Positions 1 through 7,936 of a DNA stretch of 64,000 nucleotides are shown piece after piece. Position 1 is the first letter of the stretch; every line of letters starts with the position of its first letter. Position numbers and translations under genes: made by a program. Under the pieces are notes generated by a model. That model did not search any database. It was not told the DNA's origin and saw only the letters and a program-made list of their open reading frames with translations. The DNA is from Microcystis wesenbergii NRERC-220. Its GTDB lineage: Bacteria; Cyanobacteriota; Cyanobacteriia; Cyanobacteriales; Microcystaceae. The stretch is from NCBI RefSeq assembly GCF_032027425.1, contig NZ_JAVSJA010000001.1, forward strand, positions 2,617,501 through 2,681,500, given 5' to 3'.

Positions 1-111
1 AAACTCGCTGATAATTCCCTAGAAACTATTAAGAGATACCAACCCGCTACCGTGCAAACTAACCTACAAGCTTTGTTATCGAATCTAGGAATTGTTGCTA
101 AGGATAGTTAA
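1..111 (+). CDS. C-terminal end of an unidentified protein (partial)
   Basis: Frame 1 is open from the window edge to a TAA at 109-111 and encodes 36 residues ending in GIVAKDS. The stretch has ordinary cyanobacterial codon use and a plausible amphipathic composition (ETIKRYQPATVQTN). It is too short to assign a family, and its start lies outside the window. It could also be chance open frame, but the run to the edge without a stop and the normal composition favour a real gene end. Confidence 0.45.
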   Translation, partial: KLADNSLETIKRYQPATVQTNLQALLSNLGIVAKDS

Positions 112-362
112 CAAGAAAAAAGCTCATTTCTCCCACAGGTCTATTCTATGTCACCGCAACCAAATAAACTCTAGAATCCGCAATTTTGCAGAATTAAAAA
201 CCTATTGAGAAAGTCGGCGTTGCTGATTTGATAAACGCCAACTTTCTCTAGAAGGAATTCCTGACTATAATGCGCTCGTTTGCCTCGAAAAACTTGCAAA
301 GAAAAGTTAAAGTTTTGCTCACTTTTGTACTTTATATGCTACCTAAAAACTATAGGTAATCA

Positions 363-586
363 GGCAAAAAAATCCTCATGCTGGTGGGCGATTTCGTCGA
401 AGATTACGAAGTAATGGTTCCCTTTCAAGCTTTACAAATGGTTGGTCATCGGTGCGTACTGCCGTCCACGATTTTGAAGGATATCAAACCTATGGCGAAA
501 AAATCGGTCATAATTGCACCCTTAACGCCACTTTTGACGAAATTAACTCCGAAAACTACGATGCCCTCCTTATTTGTCCGAAGTAG
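363..586 (+). pseudogene. DJ-1/PfpI family protein, broken and truncated
   Basis: Two reading frames together spell one DJ-1/PfpI-like (ThiJ superfamily) N-terminus. The first runs from about 366 to 450 and gives [18 protein letters not shown] followed by [10 protein letters not shown]. The second starts near 455 and gives [20 protein letters not shown], then [16 protein letters not shown], and stops at TAG 584-586. Intact homologues carry about a dozen more residues between the two pieces, so I infer a small deletion plus frameshift. The GGRAPEY elbow and everything after it, including the nucleophile cysteine region, is missing. A TAA at 357-359 precedes the first frame with no upstream start. 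The gene is dead. Confidence 0.8.
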
Positions 587-708
587 TACCTTGTAGTTTT
601 GCTGCCAACTAAAAACTAGAGATTTTTTCAACGCAATTTTATCGACTGATTGACGAATTTTCTAAGATAAGCTAGACTGAACCCAGACAAAAATTCAGAC
701 AGTGATTA

Positions 709-1488
709 ATGAATAGTTATTGTTTTTGCGGTTTAGCTCTCGGCAAAAAGTATCGTTCCTGTGCAGTCAACGTAGCGCGGGATCTGGAAAAATACCATCC
801 CGGTATTCAATATCTGATATTGACTGATGAGCCAAGGGATTTTCAAGATTTAAGTAACGTAATTGCCATTAAACATATTCAGGATAGTATCATGTTTCCC
901 TATAATGACAGGCGTTTTGCTATTGAGAAAGCCTTAGAACGCTATGACATGACTATTCAAATTGATACGGATATTCGATTAATAAAATCCTTAGTGTTTC
1001 CTGAACAATTTAATAATCTTGACGGAGTTTTCGGCACAATCAAGAATCTAAAAGCTCATCTAACTCGTTATCAACCCGAAAATATTCCTTATTATGAGAA
1101 AGTGGCGCAGAAGTTGGATATAGATTTTGAAAACGCTCCCTATGTTGGGGAATTTATCTTTGCTGTCGGAAAAAATCGGAAAAAAGAACAAGAATTCATT
1201 TACTATTGGGGAATAATTGCCAAATATTTAGAAATACACCGCCTTCACGGTGCAGATGGTCCAGTAATGGGGTTAGCTGCGGCGAAAGCAGGTTTACCTA
1301 CCTATCCTAGCGAATGGTCTGACATAATCGAGCATGAATTTGTCGAACATCTTAAGTTTTCCTCTGGTAAAAACAGAATTCAAAAAAGCGACTGGGAAAA
1401 GTTAAAGTTTCGTGTGGCCTATCATTATCGCTTAAATAAGCAGAGAATATTAGCCTTAAAAGATTTTAACTTTTATTATACTGATTAA
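709..1488 (+). CDS. Glycosyltransferase-like protein (GT-A type DxD)
   Basis: A 259-residue soluble protein. The N-terminal half has the alpha/beta look of nucleotide-diphospho-sugar transferases: CFCGLALGKKYRSCAVNVAR, a strand ending YLILTD (about residues 35-40), and the acidic motif IDTDIR at 85-90. That motif is the likely DxD metal and sugar-nucleotide site. The C-terminal half contains RLHGADGPVMGLAAAKAGL, resembling the acceptor-side region of such enzymes. The ATG at 709 is preceded by a weak purine-rich stretch. It stands alone between the DJ-1 remnant and a MITE. Substrate is unknown; an exopolysaccharide or glycoprotein role is only a guess. Confidence 0.6.
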   Translation: MNSYCFCGLALGKKYRSCAVNVARDLEKYHPGIQYLILTDEPRDFQDLSNVIAIKHIQDSIMFPYNDRRFAIEKALERYDMTIQIDTDIRLIKSLVFPEQFNNLDGVFGTIKNLKAHLTRYQPENIPYYEKVAQKLDIDFENAPYVGEFIFAVGKNRKKEQEFIYYWGIIAKYLEIHRLHGADGPVMGLAAAKAGLPTYPSEWSDIIEHEFVEHLKFSSGKNRIQKSDWEKLKFRVAYHYRLNKQRILALKDFNFYYTD

Positions 1489-1714
1489 TGGGACAGTATA
1501 AACTTGATAAATTGATAAACTAGGCCTATGATTTTCAATTTTTAGATCAGCTTGTTTATCCGTAGCAGTTATCTTAATGGTGAAGCACAAAGTTTTCCTT
1601 TTGAGGAGTCGGTCGTCAACATCAAATTAGGTTACACTTTATCTTTAAGATAACCGCTGTATCAAGCATTTGTATAGGATCAATTTAGGACAAATTTTGA
1701 CTTTTTTATTCTAT

Positions 1715-1887
1715 AAACCTCTTGCATAATTAATTTTTGAGGTTTCAAAAACGGCACAAATAAGGATTAAATGGCATAAAATCTCTAAATAGACCATTTA
1801 ATTGCTTATTATTCATTCTTAATTCTCCTGACTACTGACTACTGACTCCTAACCCTAACAACAATTTTTGATTTTTACAAGAGGTTT
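1715..1887. repeat. MITE family B, copy 1 (CCTCTTG ends)
   Basis: The ends are inverted: AAACCTCTTG at 1715-1724 and CAAGAGGTTT at 1878-1887. The inner sequence (TAATTAATTTTTGA, TAAATAGACCATTTAATTG, CTGACTACTGACTCCTAAC) recurs at 10668-10850, with fragments at 3605-3648 and 36886-36914. There is no coding capacity. Its right end carries AGAGG, 10 nt before the ATG of the M48 gene, so the element probably supplies that gene's ribosome binding site. Confidence 0.75.
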
Positions 1888-1894
1888 TATTAAT

Positions 1895-2860
1895 ATGCCA
1901 ACTTATCCTGATATCTCCAGTCAAGCTTTTAAACATCCCCTAGATCAGCAAGCTGAACAGGCCTTAAGATCGGTTCCAGGGTTTGACTTATTAGCGAAAA
2001 GTTTTTCCGAATATCTCTATGAACGTCCCCAGCAAATTTTATTAATGGGCAATGATCTAAAAGTCGGCCCGCGTCAATACGCCACTTTATACGGTATCTA
2101 TCGCCAATGTCTGCGGGATTTAGATATGTCCCCAGAACCGAATCTTTATGTCAGTCAAAACCCTTCAGCGAATGCCTATTCTTTGGGTTCTGAACATCCC
2201 TACATTGTCTTTAATACTGCTCTTTTAGACCTCTTAGATGAAGAAGAAATTCGGGTAATTCTTGCCCACGAATTAGGACATTTAAAATGCGATCATAGTA
2301 TTTTAATTCAAATGTCTTTTTGGGTGATGGGGGCGGCTAATTTCCTTGGTGACATCACTTTAGGACTAGGAAAAGCCATTACTACCGGTCTAGTTTATGC
2401 CTTTTATGAATGGCGCAGAAAAGCGGAATTATCAGCAGACAGAGGCGCTTTATTAGTCACCGATGATTTAAATTTAGTCCTGAGAACTTTAATGAAATGT
2501 GCAGGAGGAAGTCAAAAATACCTGCATGAATGCAACTTAGAAGAATTTATTCGCCAAGGAGAAGCCTATCGACAATTAGACCAAGATAACTTAAACCAGA
2601 TTTATAAATTTCTCATTTATAATGGCGGTAATGGTTCCTTTTTAACCCATCCTTTTTCCGTAGAAAGAGTGCATTATCTACAGGAATGGTTTAACTCGGA
2701 ATCCTATCGTCAAATTCGCCGGGGAAACTATGCCAAAACAGGGGTAAAAAGCTCGATTAATGTTGATGCTAATGATAGCGAAAGCGAAAGATTGCAGCGA
2801 CAAATAGCAGAACTACAAGCAGAAATTGAACGGGCAAAAAGACAAAGAAACCCTGAATAA
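1895..2860 (+). CDS. M48 family zinc metallopeptidase
   Basis: A 321-residue protein counting from the ATG at 1895. An upstream TTG at 1868 extends the frame by nine residues but lies inside the MITE end, so the ATG with AGAGG 10 nt upstream is preferred. The zinc motif HELGH is at residues 125-129 and the third ligand Glu is in AELSADR, about 178-183, as in M48 (Ste24/HtpX-like) peptidases. A moderately hydrophobic stretch lies around 140-170. It lacks the multi-pass N-terminus of HtpX, so it is probably soluble or peripherally attached. The C-terminus (about 290-321) is a charged coiled-coil segment. Likely role: protein quality control. It is followed directly by the 15-bp tandem array. 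Confidence 0.9.
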   Translation: MPTYPDISSQAFKHPLDQQAEQALRSVPGFDLLAKSFSEYLYERPQQILLMGNDLKVGPRQYATLYGIYRQCLRDLDMSPEPNLYVSQNPSANAYSLGSEHPYIVFNTALLDLLDEEEIRVILAHELGHLKCDHSILIQMSFWVMGAANFLGDITLGLGKAITTGLVYAFYEWRRKAELSADRGALLVTDDLNLVLRTLMKCAGGSQKYLHECNLEEFIRQGEAYRQLDQDNLNQIYKFLIYNGGNGSFLTHPFSVERVHYLQEWFNSESYRQIRRGNYAKTGVKSSINVDANDSESERLQRQIAELQAEIERAKRQRNPE

Positions 2861-2870
2861 TCTATACGAA

Positions 2871-3035
2871 GGCGCTCATGCAAAAGGCGCTCATGCAAAA
2901 GGCGCTCATGCAAAAGGCGCTCATGCAAAAGGCGCTCATGCAAAAGGCGCTCATGCAAAAGGCGCTCATGCAAAAGGCGCTCATGCAAAAGGCGCTCATG
3001 CAAAAGGCGCTCATGCAAAAGGCGCTCATGCAAAA
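2871..3035. repeat. Eleven perfect copies of a 15-bp tandem repeat
   Basis: The unit GGCGCTCATGCAAAA repeats eleven times without a mismatch, beginning 10 nt after the M48 stop codon. The unit length is a multiple of three and contains no stop codon in most frames, so several frames stay open (KGAHA, HERLL and so on). These are artefacts rather than genes. Single or partial units occur at 8799-8815 and 11620-11634, and inverted units at 55677-55730. Confidence 0.95.
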
Positions 3036-3056
3036 GGCAAAAGGCAGCTTTGTTCT

Positions 3057-3096
3057 CCCCACACCCCACACCCCACACCCCACACCCCACACCCTT
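3057..3096. repeat. CCCCACA heptamer tandem repeat
   Basis: About five to six copies of a 7-bp C-rich unit follow the 15-bp array after the spacer GGCAGCTTTGTTCTCCC. The same composite (heptamers, spacer, 15-mers) is present in inverted orientation at 55617-55735. Confidence 0.9.
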
Positions 3097-3237
3097 TACT
3101 GATCACAGAAAATTCCCTCGTCTGTGTTTTGCCGATTTGGTGAGTACAATAGAGATAGCGGAGACCGAGAATAGCAATTCTCCCTACGATGATCCATAAA
3201 CACTTACCCCTACTCTCTCTTTTTTGTTCTACTGCCC

Positions 3238-3504
3238 ATGCTCCAAGATACCCAATCCATTCGTTACTATCAAAGACTAACCGATGACATGGTGGATCTT
3301 TGGCACCGTGGCTCGCGTTTTGATGAGATCCGGCTATATGTGGAAGGCTATTTAGCCTGTTTGCGCGATTCTAATTCCATAGAACCCTATCTAATTCATC
3401 GTCTTGAAGAAGAAATATTTCGCTTCTTGCGAGATCCTTCCAATTTTGAATATCTCTCCCCCCAAACCCAAACCCAAACTGAAGCAGATTATGGCTATTA
3501 TTAA
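3238..3504 (+). CDS. Small conserved cyanobacterial protein (DUF6761-like)
   Basis: An 88-residue, acidic, mostly helical protein with the features RYYQRLTDDMVDLWHRGSRF, LYVEGYLACLRDSN and HRLEEEIFRFLRDP. This matches my recollection of a small cyanobacteria-specific family (DUF6761), whose function is not known. The C-terminal tail is a low-complexity QTQTQTEADYGYY. The ATG at 3238 is the only sensible start. No signal peptide or membrane segment is visible. The family name is from memory and should be treated as moderate. Confidence 0.7.
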   Translation: MLQDTQSIRYYQRLTDDMVDLWHRGSRFDEIRLYVEGYLACLRDSNSIEPYLIHRLEEEIFRFLRDPSNFEYLSPQTQTQTEADYGYY

Positions 3505-3604
3505 CCCCAGTTCGGGTTAAGGGAATTTGGCCATCAGTTCCGGAAAAAGAATCGGATTGACTGGCTAGAATAGCCTCAGGATTAGACCTCCTGCACACAG
3601 CAGA

Positions 3605-3648
3605 ATTCAGGAGTTAGGAGTCGGGAGACAGGGCGATTTTTACAAGCG
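3605..3648. repeat. Fragment of MITE family B
   Basis: Contains only the right-hand end of the family, GGAGTTAGGAGTCGGGAGAC followed by GATTTTTACAAGCGGTCT. It ends 2 nt before the stop codon of the S13 carboxypeptidase on the minus strand. Confidence 0.5.
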
Positions 3649-3650
3649 GT

Positions 3651-4568
3651 CTACTGAGCTTGACAGGAACGAGATTCGGTCATCTGTAGAACAATAGTAT
3701 CGATCGCTTTCACCAGGGCCTGTCCAGAAACCCGTTGATTATTAACGATAATGCTAAATAACATCGGTCCTTGCTGGGGGTTTTCTAGATAACCCGATAG
3801 GGCCCGCACACCGGTGAGAGTGCCAGTTTTAGCGTAAACTGTGCCAGTAGCGGCCGTCTGACGCATTCGGTTTCTCAGGGTGCCACTAATTCCCGCTACC
3901 GGTAAGGAAGCATAGAAAGTATCGCGATTAGGAGAATAATACATCACCCGCAAAATTTCCACGATCGAGCGGGGAGTAGCGGTATTACGGCGGGATAATC
4001 CCGAACCATCGGCTAAACGAAAACCACTGGGATTGATGCCCAATTGTGCCAAGATGGCAGTAACATTTTTAGCACCGCCGATGAAGCGAAAAAGAGTTTC
4101 AGCGTAGAAATTATTACTTCTCTGATTAGTGATATTAACCCAATCGCGCAGGGATTTTTTCTGAATCGTCGTTTCCGGGTTCATCGCTTGTAAAGCGGCA
4201 GCCGTGGTAAATAACTTTGTATTAGAAGCAGGGATAAAATAGCGATCGGCGTTATGACTATAAATAACCGTTTGGCGATCAAGAGATTCGATTAATATAC
4301 CCCACTGATTGGGAGCTTGACTGATAATTTTATCGATATTTGCCCCAATCAATTGAGTACAGGTATTATCGATGTTATTGTTTTCCGGCGGGGGAACGTA
4401 TAATTCTATGGATTCGTTCGACGAGGAAGGAGCGGGATAAACAGACAGATTAACTTGAGCGATGCTGGGGTAGGACAAGGCGATAGTGGCTACACTGGCC
4501 ACTGTCAGGGAATTAAGGCAAGTGAGGAGTTGTTTCATGCTGTGTTTGTGTAAGAGTCTGGTTTTCAT
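3651..4568 (-). CDS. Compact D-Ala-D-Ala carboxypeptidase (peptidase S13-like)
   Basis: A 305-residue periplasmic penicillin-binding protein. Met1 is followed by a signal peptide ending near PSIAQ (about 34-38); Met11 is an alternative start. The three active-site motifs are visible: SxxK as SNTK at 115-118, SxN as SNN at 151-153, and KTG at 247-249. They define a DD-peptidase of the S13/PBP4 (DacB) family that would trim peptidoglycan stem peptides. Only about 33 residues separate SxxK from SxN. PBP4 has a large extra-domain insertion of close to 190 residues there, so this is a minimal form or has lost those domains. The sequence ends AKTGTLTGVRALSGYLENP and so on, as in the family. Confidence 0.85.
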   Translation of the reverse strand: MKTRLLHKHSMKQLLTCLNSLTVASVATIALSYPSIAQVNLSVYPAPSSSNESIELYVPPPENNNIDNTCTQLIGANIDKIISQAPNQWGILIESLDRQTVIYSHNADRYFIPASNTKLFTTAAALQAMNPETTIQKKSLRDWVNITNQRSNNFYAETLFRFIGGAKNVTAILAQLGINPSGFRLADGSGLSRRNTATPRSIVEILRVMYYSPNRDTFYASLPVAGISGTLRNRMRQTAATGTVYAKTGTLTGVRALSGYLENPQQGPMLFSIIVNNQRVSGQALVKAIDTIVLQMTESRSCQAQ

Positions 4569-4812
4569 AAGCGTTCGCCCTATTGTACCAGTTGCCGCTC
4601 AAGTGTCAACGTTACCTGTCTAACAGATTTTAGCCGCTAATTTTCGGCAATGCCAGAGAAGAAAGCTGGCAATAGCCCGCACTGATACCCCTTCTCAAGA
4701 CCGTTGGGAATTTTTCTGGGTTCCAAAATCGTGCTATTTTGATACTGTTGACATTGCTGCTGACAATTTGGGGATAATAAAAGCAAAGTATCGGAAAAGG
4801 GATATCAGACCC

Positions 4813-5793
4813 ATGTATTCTGTCTCAGATGATTCCAAAATAATGACGAATACCAGCCGTCAAACTGTGCTAGAGACGTTAAACTTACAAAAAACTTATC
4901 GGACGGGATTCTGGTTAGATAAAAAAATCGAATCCTTGAAAAACTGTACTTTAATTGTCCATGAGGGCGAAACCTTTGGATTATTAGGCCCGAACGGGGC
5001 CGGCAAAACCACGCTCTTAAAAACCCTTTTGGGGATTGTCCGACCCACTTCCGGACGGGCCTTGATTCTCGGTCAGCCAATTGGCGATCGCTCGGTCAGG
5101 CAACGCATCGGCTATCTTCCCGAAAATGCCTACTACTACGACTATCTCACCGGCTGGGAATTCCTACAATTAATCGGCGGCATTTTTCAAATTCCCTCTT
5201 CTGTGCAGAAAAAACGCATTCCTGAATTATTGGATTTAGTGGGATTAGACCGCAAAACTGCCCAGAAAAAGCAATTGCGTCAATATTCTAAGGGGATGAT
5301 GCAACGGATCGGTATAGCTCAAGCATTAATCAATGATCCAGAATTAGTCTTTCTCGATGAACCGATGTCGGGACTGGACCCTATCGGTCGCTATCAGGTG
5401 CGAGAAATTATTCACTCCCTCAAACAACGGGGGAAAACCATCTTTTTTAACTCTCATATTCTCTCCGATGTGGAACAAATTTGCGATCGCATTGCCCTGT
5501 TAGCCCGGGGAGAATTACTCTGTGTCGGTTCCCTCGATCAAATTCTCGGTCGTGCTGATGTCTATCAGGTGATTGTTCAAGGTGGTAGGGAGGATCAACT
5601 ACAGCAATGGCTCCTCGGTTTGCATTGGCGCGATAATTGTTGGCACGGACAACTACAGGGAGAACCAGATGCTTTTCTGGCTGCCCTGTCTAGTATCGAT
5701 GCTCGCTTGATTAGTCTTAATTTAGCTCGTGCTTCCCTGGAAGAATTTTTTATCGACCAATTACGTCAGCGCGGTATTACCTCTAGTCAATAG
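4813..5793 (+). CDS. ABC transporter ATP-binding protein (ABC-2 type)
   Basis: An ABC ATPase with Walker A GPNGAGKTT, a Q-loop region in IGYLPENAYYYDYLTG, a degenerate signature YSKGMMQRIGIAQAL and Walker B LVFLDEPMSGLDP, followed by an H-loop NSHILSDVEQ. The arrangement matches ATPases of ABC-2 exporters (NodI/CcmA/gliding type), and the roughly 90-residue C-terminal extension after LCVGSLDQI is typical of them. No permease is adjacent. Starts are possible at TTG 4768, ATG 4813 (AAAGGGA upstream, used here) and ATG 4843. Residues before LNLQKTYRTGF are not needed for the fold. Substrate unknown. Confidence 0.85.
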   Translation: MYSVSDDSKIMTNTSRQTVLETLNLQKTYRTGFWLDKKIESLKNCTLIVHEGETFGLLGPNGAGKTTLLKTLLGIVRPTSGRALILGQPIGDRSVRQRIGYLPENAYYYDYLTGWEFLQLIGGIFQIPSSVQKKRIPELLDLVGLDRKTAQKKQLRQYSKGMMQRIGIAQALINDPELVFLDEPMSGLDPIGRYQVREIIHSLKQRGKTIFFNSHILSDVEQICDRIALLARGELLCVGSLDQILGRADVYQVIVQGGREDQLQQWLLGLHWRDNCWHGQLQGEPDAFLAALSSIDARLISLNLARASLEEFFIDQLRQRGITSSQ

Positions 5794-5841
5794 GCACTCT
5801 CAGAGCAAATCCGTTTTTAATAGCAGCCCAGAAACATCCTC

Positions 5842-6474
5842 TCAGATTTGGTCAGGATTAATGCCCAATTCCCGCAGTTTGTTGGCTAATCGTTCCGCTC
5901 GTTGTTTTTCCTCGTTATAGCTGGTGAAAGCTTGTCCATCGGGATAAAAAAGCAACATTTCCGGTTCCCCTAACTGAAAACGAATGCCTAAACGGGGACT
6001 AACCCAATTATCGAGAGTTTCCAGAATTTCTAGCTGATTTTCCCCTCTTATCCCACCACTAGCATCATTTTTATGGGGATCATAAAGATAATATTCCTCG
6101 ACCCCATAACGGTCATAAAATAGCTGTTTTTTGGCCATTTCCGTGAGGGTGTTACCCGGAGAGAGGATTTCAAAAACCACCTGGGGACTAATGTTATTTT
6201 CTAGCCATTGTCGATAGGAACCTCTTTCCCCTTTTGGTCTCCCAAAAACCACCATGATATCCGGCGCTTGACGCAGTTTATGATCATTTTCCACGGGATA
6301 CCAAAGTAAATCCCCCGCAACAAAGACATCAGACTGCTGGCGAAATAGCCAGTCTAAATTAGTTTTAATTGTTGTGATCCAACGAAATTGCTGGGTATTA
6401 TCGGCCATGGGTTGACCATCGCTATCGGGGTAGATAATTTCAGTAACGTTAGTTTTATCTAGTTGTGAAACCAT
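5842..6474 (-). CDS. Uma2 family endonuclease-like protein (DUF820)
   Basis: A 210-residue protein of the very large cyanobacterial Uma2/DUF820 family, which has a restriction-endonuclease-like PD-(D/E)XK fold. Recognisable parts are QQSDVFVAGDLLWYPVEN, APDIMVVFGRPKG, VVFEILSPGN (the acidic catalytic strand) and KKQLFYDRYGVEEYYLYDP. The C-terminus, FTSYNEEKQRAERLANKLRE, is a short coiled coil. It is convergent with the ABC ATPase. Family members are abundant in mobile-element-rich cyanobacteria; their biological role is not established. Confidence 0.9.
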   Translation of the reverse strand: MVSQLDKTNVTEIIYPDSDGQPMADNTQQFRWITTIKTNLDWLFRQQSDVFVAGDLLWYPVENDHKLRQAPDIMVVFGRPKGERGSYRQWLENNISPQVVFEILSPGNTLTEMAKKQLFYDRYGVEEYYLYDPHKNDASGGIRGENQLEILETLDNWVSPRLGIRFQLGEPEMLLFYPDGQAFTSYNEEKQRAERLANKLRELGINPDQI

Positions 6475-6700
6475 AGGACTAAGTTAAAAGTGAAAAATAT
6501 AATTTTATAATAGCGGGCATTTATATTATATAGCAATTCGTAGGCTGGGTTAGCAAGGACTAAGCGACCATCTCTTGACAAATCGCATTAATTAATTATA
6601 TATTACTATATCTCGCTACATACTGATATTTTTCTGAAGCTAGAAGGGTATATTAAGAAGGTGAGAGATTCCGATCACCGCTTATTGAGATCAACCTATT

Positions 6701-7894
6701 ATGCTTATTTACTTTATTCATGGAGTGGCAACCAGAGATGCTAGTTATGCCAATAAATTAATCAAACTAATTGAAGAAGAATGTAAACGCAAAAATCGGA
6801 CAATTCCCTACTGTTATGCAGGATTTTGGGGAAATGTCCTCAAAGGAACCGAAAAATTATGGCGAGATATCGACCAAGAATTACAGATACAAAAACAGAA
6901 AAATAGTAATTTTAACCCCGAGCAATCCTTTCGCTATCAAAATTTTAGAAAAGAGTATTTATCTTATTTTATCGGTGACGCATTTAGCTATTTAGGCAGC
7001 GATCGAGGAAAACAAATTCGCCGCATTATTGCCGATCAATTAATCGATCTTGTTCAAGCTCATTCCCGGGAAACCGAATTACATATAGTCGCCCATTCTT
7101 TGGGTACTGTAATCCTTTGGGATCTGTTATTTTCTGAGCGTTTTGACCCTCAGGATCCCGCTTATGAAATTCGTGATATTATCGGTAAAGAGCGGGGCAA
7201 ACTTTCCCTATCTAGTGTAACAACAATGGGTTCACCGATCCCATTTTTAAATCTAACTCTAGGCATTGATACTAATCAAATTGAAAAATTTATTACCCAG
7301 CATCAAGGCCAGCGTTTGCTCTGGAATAATCTGATCAATTCCTCCGATATTATCGCTTATCCAATTCGTCCTCTTTTTGATTCTATAACCGATGTATCCA
7401 AGATTTTAATGAGCGATTATTATCTAGAAGCGACTGGCAATATTTTTGATTCTGTAGAAATTGCTGCCGTTGTCTTAAATTCCCTTAATGCTCATACCTA
7501 TTACCTAACATCAGATAAAGTGGCCAAAAATATCGTAGAGACAATTTATTTTGATCAGCACGATTATAATCATGGCAATAGTTACGGCAATAACACCTGT
7601 GTTGAGCTTGCCATAGAAAGAATAGCCAAAATATCTGGAGTGACTAAAGATGTGGTAAAAATGAAACCTTTAAAAGAAAAAATATTACTAGAAGGTAAAT
7701 TTAAAGATGCCAGTGGTTATATTTATTTAAGCTCAGATTTATATCGTGTTCATCATGTTTATATACAGGACAATCATCAAAATATTGTATATGCTGTATA
7801 TGTGGGTTGGATTCATGTAGAGGGATTGAAAAATTCTGTCACCGAAATCATCAGACAGCTATGTTATGTCAACGATGAAGCAAAGAATAGCTAA
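6701..7894 (+). CDS. Alpha/beta hydrolase-fold protein with GxSxG
   Basis: A 397-residue cytoplasmic protein. The N-terminus MLIYFIHGVATRDASY carries the oxyanion strand (IHG), and AHSLGT at 131-136 gives the nucleophile elbow with Ser133, as in lipase/esterase-like alpha/beta hydrolases. After about residue 240 it contains a less typical half with SDYYLEATGNIF and NAHTYYLTSDKVAKNIVETI, where the conserved His is plausible at HTYYLT. The last 100 residues do not resemble a known domain to me. AT-richer codon use than its neighbours hints at acquisition. Substrate unknown. It may form a unit with the HAD gene 42 nt downstream. Confidence 0.7.
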   Translation: MLIYFIHGVATRDASYANKLIKLIEEECKRKNRTIPYCYAGFWGNVLKGTEKLWRDIDQELQIQKQKNSNFNPEQSFRYQNFRKEYLSYFIGDAFSYLGSDRGKQIRRIIADQLIDLVQAHSRETELHIVAHSLGTVILWDLLFSERFDPQDPAYEIRDIIGKERGKLSLSSVTTMGSPIPFLNLTLGIDTNQIEKFITQHQGQRLLWNNLINSSDIIAYPIRPLFDSITDVSKILMSDYYLEATGNIFDSVEIAAVVLNSLNAHTYYLTSDKVAKNIVETIYFDQHDYNHGNSYGNNTCVELAIERIAKISGVTKDVVKMKPLKEKILLEGKFKDASGYIYLSSDLYRVHHVYIQDNHQNIVYAVYVGWIHVEGLKNSVTEIIRQLCYVNDEAKNS

Positions 7895-7936
7895 TAGCTG
7901 CGCTATACTGCCATTATTGAGATTAAACCAGCATTT

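Noticed and set aside
2728-3143. Pentapeptide-repeat frames on both strands over the 15-bp array
   Set aside because: A consequence of a unit length divisible by three without stop codons; no ribosome binding sites and no real flanking domain.
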